Source: Scytalidium lignicola
Lineage: Eukaryota; Ascomycota; Leotiomycetes
DNA: 64,000 nt
Direction: 5' to 3'
Assembly: GCA_002812745.2 (NCBI GenBank)
Contig: NCSJ02000001.1
Coordinates: forward strand, 434,001 to 498,000
This document shows positions 57,796-64,000 of this stretch, piece after piece. The notes beneath the pieces are model-generated. The model did no database searches. It was not told where the DNA came from and saw only the letters and a list, made by a program, of their open reading frames with translations. How positions within the stretch are numbered: the stretch's first letter is position 1; the number at the start of each line of letters is the position of its first letter. Position numbers and translations under genes: made by a program.

Positions 57796-58906
57796 TTAGT
57801 ATTCCTTATAATTATTATCACTCGTGTAATGATGTAAGCGAAAGTGTCTCCAAGCTCTATTAATTCTTTTCCTCCCACCGTTTTGAGAATGTGCCCAATA
57901 TATTCTCATTAAATCGTTCTCTTCTGCAGAACTTATATGTGAGTCCAATTTAAATTTGCCTTGCTCAAATGTTGAACAAAGAAAGCCAGGTTGGATGTCA
58001 ACTTCAGATAAATCCTTCTGTTGGTTACCTTTAATATGGCTCTGCCAATCACGATCCAGGTGTGATCTTCCTTGCCCAAGGTCTTTCCATACAGTGAGGA
58101 ACATGGATAAACAAGCGCCATTTATCTTTTTAAAGTCAACCCGAAATTCGGTATGACAAAATCGGCATTTGACGAAGTCTCTAAGCGGAGTAGGTTCCCA
58201 TAATATTGCCAAGCAGTTNAAAAAAGTTCGAATAATATATACGTCGAGTTCCATTGCCTTGCTTTATATAAATGTGAGGACAAATATATCGACCCCAATC
58301 AACGGTTAGTTCTGTTAAACTTGGAGTAAAGATAGTTTGACAGCATACAAGGAATCTATTATTGTAAATTCGGGTTGAAAATGATTCCCATTCAAGATAA
58401 AATGGATTTTCAAAACGATTAAGTTCCTTGTATGACAAGAGTTTAGATAGCTTTTTGTATGGTCGCATTTGCTGTTGTCGTTTCATGATCATGCGAAATA
58501 AAATAGGATTGAAATACCAACAGATATACTGATTAGTTTTATCTTTATCATGGCTATTTTTCATACAAGGTGATTCTAAGAATTGCGTTCGAGAATGTAA
58601 AGTATGTTTTTTGGCTTTCCTGTGACTGATATAATGAAAACGTTTACAGTGAAAGCAAGCGATATGATTGCGTAAATCTTTCTCCAGTAGTAGTGCGAAA
58701 GAATAATCAGAGCCGTCGTCTAACTGTGGGGCAATTTGCAAGTACTTTTCTTCCAGGATATTATACAAATATCGACAAGTAAGCGCTAGTACTGCCGTTG
58801 ACTCTAGAGGAAGAAAGTCGGTGATGCAAATAATAATTTCTGAAGGTAGCTGATTCAAACGAGTCGGATGTCGAAGTCTCCATAGGTGAATTCTGGGTAA
58901 TCTCAT
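57796..58906 (-). CDS. F-box-like protein, frame broken at an N
   Basis: Reading 58906 to 57796, the N at 58219 beside an A run shifts the frame by one; dropping it joins both halves into about 369 residues. The F-box-like segment is near residues 15-60 (LNQLPSEIIICITDFLPLES, then TAVLALTCRYLYNIL). A Cys/His block, CFHCKRFHYISHRKAKKH, follows. This order (F-box, then a CxxC-type zinc-like block near 85-100) is common in a large group of fungal F-box proteins. In the second half CRFCHTEFRVDF and a Trp-rich end (AWRHFRLHHYTSD) are seen. The substrate is unknown. Confidence 0.7.
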
Positions 58907-59302
58907 TTTAAACGATTTGAATATTGTATGGTGATAAATATCCTAGTAGGTAGATGTGAATGAATACATGACTAGCAACTCGGATCTTTATGTAAAGCAG
59001 ATAATCTCAGTCAAAATTAGAATCTCCACACCAAACCAAAATAGTCTACTTAAATTGTTGCGATTAATGTTTGGACTATGTGACGTAATAATTTTGCAGG
59101 CTGGTAGAGTTTATTTGGGCCGAACCGCGAACCAGTTGTGTAAAATTGATAAATTTGGTGAGATTATGATCAAATTAGATTAAATGGTTGCTGAATTTTA
59201 TCAGAAACGGTATTATATTGCTAGTATATAGTCTCTATCGTATATTATCACAGTTATCTAACGTTATATGATATTCTAAAATTCTTTGTAGTCCCCAATG
59301 GA
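58907..59302. other. AT-rich intergenic
   Basis: The 75-codon frame at 58956-59183 is unrecognised and probably chance. Nothing else is visible. Confidence 0.45.
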
Positions 59303-60367
59303 CTACAGATGAATGAACGCAGGCTTGACGGTAGCTGGATCTTGGTCATCGAAAACCTCCTCTTCCGTCAGAATATACCGCGTCCAATATTTCCCTATTT
59401 CTATCGCCGGTTCTGCTTTAGTTTCTGTCTTCAGCTTTTCTTCGGTGCTTGCTGGTGTACCTGCTCCCAACACCCCTGTGACATCTTGTCCTACCCTACT
59501 TCTCCCGAACCTCAGCGCAACAAGTATCCCTATCGAGATGATCTCGAATAGGAAGTTAAGGCAATAAAAGCATGCCCTGCTATATGACCAACTGGGAGCC
59601 AAGATAGATTTACTCTCGAATAAAACGGCAGTTCTGAAAGCTGCACCAAAGGTCAAAATTGCTGAAACAAAGAGTAATGCAGTTATTAGCCTGTTAAACC
59701 GATCCTGGCCAAATCGAACCGTGAGAGGCACTTTCCAGATCAAGTGCGGTAAGACAATCCCAGGAAGCACCGTGAGTATAGGTATGAAAGCAGAAACCGT
59801 AAACCATACTGCCACGAATTTTTGAATATCCCGATCGATTCTTCTTATATTGGTATCGAGTGTGTAGAAGAACTGTACGATCACCACAATAACCAGGGCG
59901 ATACACAGAGGAATTGTAAGAGTGTAGAAAGTGCAGACGGTCCTAATGGTAGAGCGATGCCGGGAATACCATTGTGGATAGCTTGTTCGAAATATAGATT
60001 GGGAAATGACAAGGTTGGCTTCGAATATGACTACCACGCCGGCAGTGACCAAGATTTGGTTTGCTATTGCAAGTCGGATATTGAGATCATCATGCGACCA
60101 TGCTATTCGAAGCGCGCAGGAAATTATTCGTAAAAAACACAATGATAAAATGAGCCAGCATATCAGAAAGCTTCTTGCCCTCTTTAGACTAACGAGGAGA
60201 ATCGTTCCATGAAGGAGGAATAGGAGAGTGTATATAATGAGGAAAACTGCAGCAAGAGGCTCGTCAATTTTGGTATTAGGGAGACCACCTAGTACTGCAT
60301 AGGGCGAATAATATGGCGGCCCTGATGTCAGGAGCCTCTGAATTTCGCTGGGGCTCAGATTTTCCAT
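59303..60367 (-). CDS. seven-transmembrane fungal protein, DUF3112-like
   Basis: This is a single exon of 354 residues. About seven hydrophobic helices are visible. The first is FLIIYTLLFLLHGTILLVSL near residue 40. Others are FLICWLILSLCFLRIISCAL, ILVTAGVVVIFEANLVIS, FYTLTIPLCIALVIVVIV, WFTVSAFIPILTVLPGIVLP, LITALLFVSAILTFGAAF and FYCLNFLFEIISIGILVAL. The C-terminal 60 residues are charged and cytoplasmic in type (TEEKLKTETKAEP). The pattern resembles DUF3112 proteins, some annotated as fungal GPCR-like. The ATG at 60367 (MENLSPSEIQRLL) was chosen because the longer frame begins without an ATG. Confidence 0.8.
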   Translation of the reverse strand: MENLSPSEIQRLLTSGPPYYSPYAVLGGLPNTKIDEPLAAVFLIIYTLLFLLHGTILLVSLKRARSFLICWLILSLCFLRIISCALRIAWSHDDLNIRLAIANQILVTAGVVVIFEANLVISQSIFRTSYPQWYSRHRSTIRTVCTFYTLTIPLCIALVIVVIVQFFYTLDTNIRRIDRDIQKFVAVWFTVSAFIPILTVLPGIVLPHLIWKVPLTVRFGQDRFNRLITALLFVSAILTFGAAFRTAVLFESKSILAPSWSYSRACFYCLNFLFEIISIGILVALRFGRSRVGQDVTGVLGAGTPASTEEKLKTETKAEPAIEIGKYWTRYILTEEEVFDDQDPATVKPAFIHL

Positions 60368-61026
60368 GCTAGATGATGCTATGCACAATAGAGTATATTG
60401 GCTAGTAGTAGATCAAAAGTTCTATCGGGACGGCACTGTAGCTCTGGGCGTAGAAGATGAATCCTTCGAGGTTTGAAATTGCTCATGATTAGAAACTATT
60501 ATTCTTTGTGCCAAGAAACTTTAGGCAATTTATATGGTGCTGAGTTTGAAGCACATGTGGTGTCTTTCAACCTCGGATCAAGACTGTGGACCCACAAGCT
60601 TTTGGTTGATATCGGGTGATCAGTGCGACGAGACGACGACGCATCGGGCAGTTAGGTACCAGTGGCTGTCCATGAAATGGCTTGATATATTTATGGGTTA
60701 TTTATATCTGAGCCCATTACAAGAATACTCCAAGGTAATAAAAATATAGCAGATAGTTGTTATGAGTAATTGGCGTTCATTTGCAGACTCGCAGACTACG
60801 GTATGAGTTACGAAAATTAACGAGCATGATCCAGAACAATAAAGCTACACTAAACAATAGAAATCTTAATGCTCTTTAAACTAAAATACTAGAGGCTCTT
60901 AAACTTCAGTGTAATGTTTAAGTATATAGGCTGGCCAAATCCAACGGTTCCTGGTTACAGTTTAATGTGGCGATATTGAAACAAGATTGGTGATATTTCC
61001 TAAATAGCTGACGTCCTTTACGTACT
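60368..61026. other. intergenic, left flank of transposon
   Basis: This is the DUF3112 upstream region and the left flank of the Fot1-like element. No gene is recognised. Confidence 0.5.
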
Positions 61027-62918
61027 TAACGTAAATCCCGGTCCACCCAAACACCCGGTCCACCCAAACACTTTTTTTTTGAACCATCGAATTTACCAAC
61101 ACCTACATTTTGAATTAATTATTTTTCGACCAAAACACGTCGCAATGCCAAAAAGGCCACATGCTCGACAAGAAGGACGAATCCTCCTTGCTATAAACGC
61201 GCTCAAAAACAATCAAATCAAGTCAATGCAAGCTGCAGCGCGTAGTTTTGACGTTCCTTTCGGTACTTTATATGATCGAATGCGAGGACGCCCTGAAGCT
61301 TTCACAACTTACACCAAGGCATTCAAAATGAGTCAACTTGAGGAATCATCGTTAGTACAATGGATTATCTCTATGGGAAATCGAGGAATGCCTCCTAGGC
61401 CTTCAGGTGTACACTCTATAGCTAATGCTTTGATTTCTAAACGTGGTGAACCTACTCCTCCTTCATCTGTAGGCAAAAACTGGGTTTAACAGTTTTTAAA
61501 ACGTTATGCCTAGTTAACAACTAAATATATTCGAAAATATAGCTATCAGCGAGCTAAATGCGAAGATCCAAAGCTTATTCAACAATGGTTCAATCAATTC
61601 TTAGAGACTAAAGCTCAATATGGAATCCTAGACGAAGACATTTACAATTTCGATGAAACAGGCTTTGCTATGGGTACAATTGCTACTACTAAAGTAGTTA
61701 TAGCTTCTGATTGCTTTGGAAAACCTCCACTTTTACAGCTTGGCAATCGCGAATAGGTCACGGTTATTGAATCAATCAATACTTGTGGATGGATGTTACC
61801 TCCGTTGGTCATTTTTAAAGGAAAACACTATCAATTAACTTTGACTAATTTATTACCTGACGATTGGAGAATTGAATGGAGTGATAACGGATGGACTAAC
61901 AATCGAATTGGTCTTGAATGGCTTGAGAAAACGTTTGAACTTGCTACAAAGGAGAGAACTAAAGGCCAATATCATATGCTAGTCCTTGATGGCCATGGTA
62001 GCCATATAGCACTTGAATTCGACTTGTTTTACTCTCAGCACAAGATTATTCCGATTTGTATGCCTCCTCATTCATCTTATCTCCTTCAACTACTTGATGT
62101 AACTTGTTTCTCAGTTCTCAAGCGTGCATATGGTGCGCAAATCGAAAGCAAAGTGCGAGGTAAAATTCAACATATCGACAAAGAGGATTTCCTGGAGCTA
62201 TATCCAATTGTACGTCAGCAAACTTTCAAATCAACAAATATCCAAAGTGGATTTTCAGCTACTGGATTGATTCCATATGAACCAGAGCATGTGCTCTCCA
62301 AATTGCATGTTCAAGTTGATAAAACTCTTACACCTCCAGGAAGCACTCATAGTAGCAATTCTAGAACACGATGGATTCCAGAAACACCTCATAATTCTGT
62401 TCAATTGCGATTACAATCTGAGACCATCCAGCGATTACTCAAAGAGCGAAATAGCCCTTCTACTCCTGCTAAAACAACTTTCAATCAATTGGTTAAAGGT
62501 TTCGAATTAGCTATACATGATGGAGTGATATTAACACAAGAAATCGAGGAATTACGAACTGCAGATGCTTCATTACAACAAAAACTTCGTAGAACTAGAA
62601 AGCGATTAGTTCATACAGGCTCTTTAACAAGGCAGGAGGCTCAGGAATTGGCTCAATTAAATGCAATAGTGCAAAATGTAGTTGAAGGGTCAAATCCTTC
62701 AACATCCATCAATCCTTTGCAAGCACCATCACGACGGCCACCAACGTGCTCAGGATGTGGGGTTTCAGGTCATAAAATTACTAAATGTCCTCAATTAGCT
62801 AGTCACTGAATTTATTTGATTATTCGTTGTTGTTGGTTGAATATTTATTGTTAAACATTTAGGTGGCAAAAAAGTGTTTGGGTGGACCGGGTGTTTGGGT
62901 GGACCGGGATTTACGTTA
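61027..62918 (+). mobile_element. Fot1/pogo-class DNA transposon, 1888 bp
   Basis: The element is 61029-62916 between TA duplications (61027-61028 and 62917-62918). Inverted ends of about 49 bp are identical. Each starts ACGTAAATCCCGGTCC and carries the unit CGGTCCACCCAAACAC twice in tandem, a likely transposase-binding repeat. One transposase frame fills the interior. Length, TA target and gene type match Fot1/pogo elements. The premature stops make this copy non-autonomous. Confidence 0.94.
61145..62809 (+). pseudogene. Fot1/pogo transposase with three in-frame stops
   Basis: One unshifted frame runs 61145-62809 (554 codons before the stop) with stops at 61487-61489 (TAA), 61511-61513 (TAG) and 61754-61756 (TAG). 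All could come from C-to-T or G-to-A changes, as left by RIP. The N-terminal psq-type helix-turn-helix (SMQAAARSFDVPFGTLYDRM) and CENP-B-type region (VQWIISMGNRGMPPR) are interrupted by the first two stops. The DDE_1 catalytic domain keeps the first Asp in YNFDETGFAMG, the second in LVLDGHGSH and the third in LLDVTCFSVLKRAYG. A C-terminal CCHC knuckle CSGCGVSGHKITKC follows. The knuckle is not in every Fot1 relative. Confidence 0.92.
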
Positions 62919-63744
62919 CGTACTTAAGATCCTTTGCTTAAAAGCTTATTTTTCGAAATGGGATGATTTTCACCCCTAATCGCGAGACTCTTCAAAACTT
63001 GATAATTATTAACTTCAACACTTGGTGGCTATGTTAACCACACGGCAAAGTAACGAGGACTTCTCACATATTGTTGCTTTTTAGAGATATTACAGTAGAG
63101 TAACTTTCTTAGTGGCCGATTTCAGAATCCCTACTCTAAGTGCAGTGCCGAGTACCAATCAAATAAAATAGTGATTTTACTTTTAGGTACTGTATTAACC
63201 TAATATATGTCTATTTTATTACTGTATTGTTGAAACATCCAAAGATATACCACCTCTACTGTCATACGTGTAAGCTTCACTTACGGTGGGGCCGTACAGC
63301 TGTTAATTGTACGGCTGTTGCCACACTCGTCACTATTTTACGTATATAAGGCCTTTCAGATACTCTCTGAATCTCAATTATTCTGAATCTTTCCAAGTGC
63401 GATCTAATAATTATTAATAATCACTTATGACCCTTAATTTGCAAATTTATTGATTTGATTAGTAAAATATCAGCAGGTTAACGTTATAAGTTGCCAGGGT
63501 AGATTGCACAGAGTGAAGAGATGTCAGACGGAGAGTAACTACAATAGTAGGTCGGTAGTGGCTAGGTCCTTAAAAGCAATACTGTAATATTCTAACTAGA
63601 AGGATAGAATATAAAATTGATCTTTGCCTTCTCAAATATTAAGAGAAATTGCATTCCTATAGTCAATGGAGACCTTGTAGCCCTTCTGTGCAGTCGCCGA
63701 AATAAGTGTAGTAGATCTCTACAATACCGTCCCATAGCTATCAT
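62919..63744. other. gap with possible solo LTR
   Basis: At 63228 the sequence starts TGTTGAAACATCC, and a TATA-like ACGTATATAAGG lies at about 63340, followed by a CT/AA-rich leader-like tract. Such an order resembles a Copia-type LTR. The far end, target duplication and primer-binding site are not clear, so this is weak. Confidence 0.3.
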
Positions 63745-64000
63745 TTAACTCGAGATCAATCCCATAGTCAGAAGGTTTGGATCGTTCTCAAACTCAGCCT
63801 TCTTCGCTTTCAGTTCTTCCACATCCCAATTAGCCCAAAGGAACCTGCCATTCAAAAATGTAGCTTCCTTACTAGCCAACCACACTGAAAATTGTCCAGG
63901 CAATTGCACATCATCCCAGGACAACGTGTCTTCCTTTGCTCCGAAACCCCTTACCGCATCGGTGAACACAGCACCGGGATGATAGCTGTAAATCCTCACA
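63745..64000 (-). CDS. short-chain dehydrogenase/reductase, C-terminal part (runs off window)
   Basis: The frame is open past the right edge; only the last 84 or so codons are in the window. Visible stretches are RIYSYHPGAVFTDAVRGFGA (the post-catalytic PG loop typical of SDR enzymes, with HPGAV), LPGQFSVWLASKEATFLNGR and FLWANWDVEELKAKKAEFEN. These match the C-terminus of fungal SDRs with a Rossmann fold that use NAD(P)H. The catalytic Tyr-Lys and the cofactor-binding region lie outside the window, so the substrate cannot be suggested. Confidence 0.85.
   Translation of the reverse strand, partial: VRIYSYHPGAVFTDAVRGFGAKEDTLSWDDVQLPGQFSVWLASKEATFLNGRFLWANWDVEELKAKKAEFENDPNLLTMGLISS

Noticed and set aside
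1..64000. CRISPR arrays, bacterial operons or plasmid origins
   Set aside because: The intron-rich eukaryotic genes exclude them and no regularly spaced repeat array is seen.
1..64000. Secondary-metabolite (PKS/NRPS) cluster
   Set aside because: No backbone enzyme is present; the ABC relic, SDR end and PLP decarboxylase are far apart and unrelated.

Overview
The window is nuclear DNA of a filamentous ascomycete (Pezizomycotina). Its genes carry short introns, mostly 45-75 bases, with GTRNGT donors and CTAAY-type branch sites. The gene set is fungal: Sro7/Lgl, a fungal-type UbiD/UbiX pair, a DUF3112 membrane protein and F-box families. A Fot1/pogo transposon with three premature stop codons and very AT-rich gaps fit a genome with RIP-like repeat decay. 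I cannot fix the class from sequence alone; Leotiomycetes is a guess.

Layout. 1-2.1 kb: no gene. 2.1-12.8 kb: a dense housekeeping block with mitochondrial ribosomal protein uL29m, Rab GDI, eIF3g (reverse), mitochondrial Hsp70 (reverse) and a DUF2415 beta-propeller protein. 12.8-15.5 kb: an AT-rich gap holding a 429-bp MITE. 15.5-17.6 kb: a secreted metallo-beta-lactamase-fold hydrolase (reverse). 19.3-22.1 kb: a divergent UbiD-type decarboxylase (Fdc1-like) and UbiX-type flavin prenyltransferase (Pad1-like) pair, whose shared promoter has two CCG-N8-CGG sites. 24.4-27.3 kb: a PH-domain protein (reverse). 29.4-31.2 kb: an F-box protein with a long Glu run. 32.9-36.0 kb: a C2H2 zinc-finger protein (reverse). 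37.6-38.4 kb: AMMECR1 (reverse, broken at two homopolymers). 39.8 kb: a possible small secreted peptide. 41.3-45.4 kb: a PLP decarboxylase (reverse) divergent from NOP9. 45.6 kb: a tRNA-like gene. 46.1-52.2 kb: a PDAP1-like protein (reverse), a CaaX-ended micropeptide, SRO7 and an E2 enzyme (reverse). 52.2-59.3 kb: an accessory, AT-rich zone with an ABC-transporter fragment, duplicated repeats, a one-TM orphan gene and an F-box-like gene. 59.3-60.4 kb: a DUF3112 seven-TM protein (reverse). 61.0-62.9 kb: the Fot1/pogo element. Right edge: the end of a short-chain dehydrogenase.

How the genes work together. The clearest functional unit is the Fdc1/Pad1 pair: Pad1 makes prenylated FMN and Fdc1 uses it to decarboxylate phenylacrylic or sorbic-type acids. 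The other genes are mostly independent housekeeping functions: translation (uL29m, eIF3g, NOP9), vesicle traffic (GDI, SRO7), protein folding (mtHsp70) and ubiquitin transfer (E2, F-box proteins).

Assembly quality. Seventeen single N characters occur, sixteen of them beside homopolymer runs. At least three genes are broken only at homopolymers, which points to sequencing errors rather than pseudogenes.
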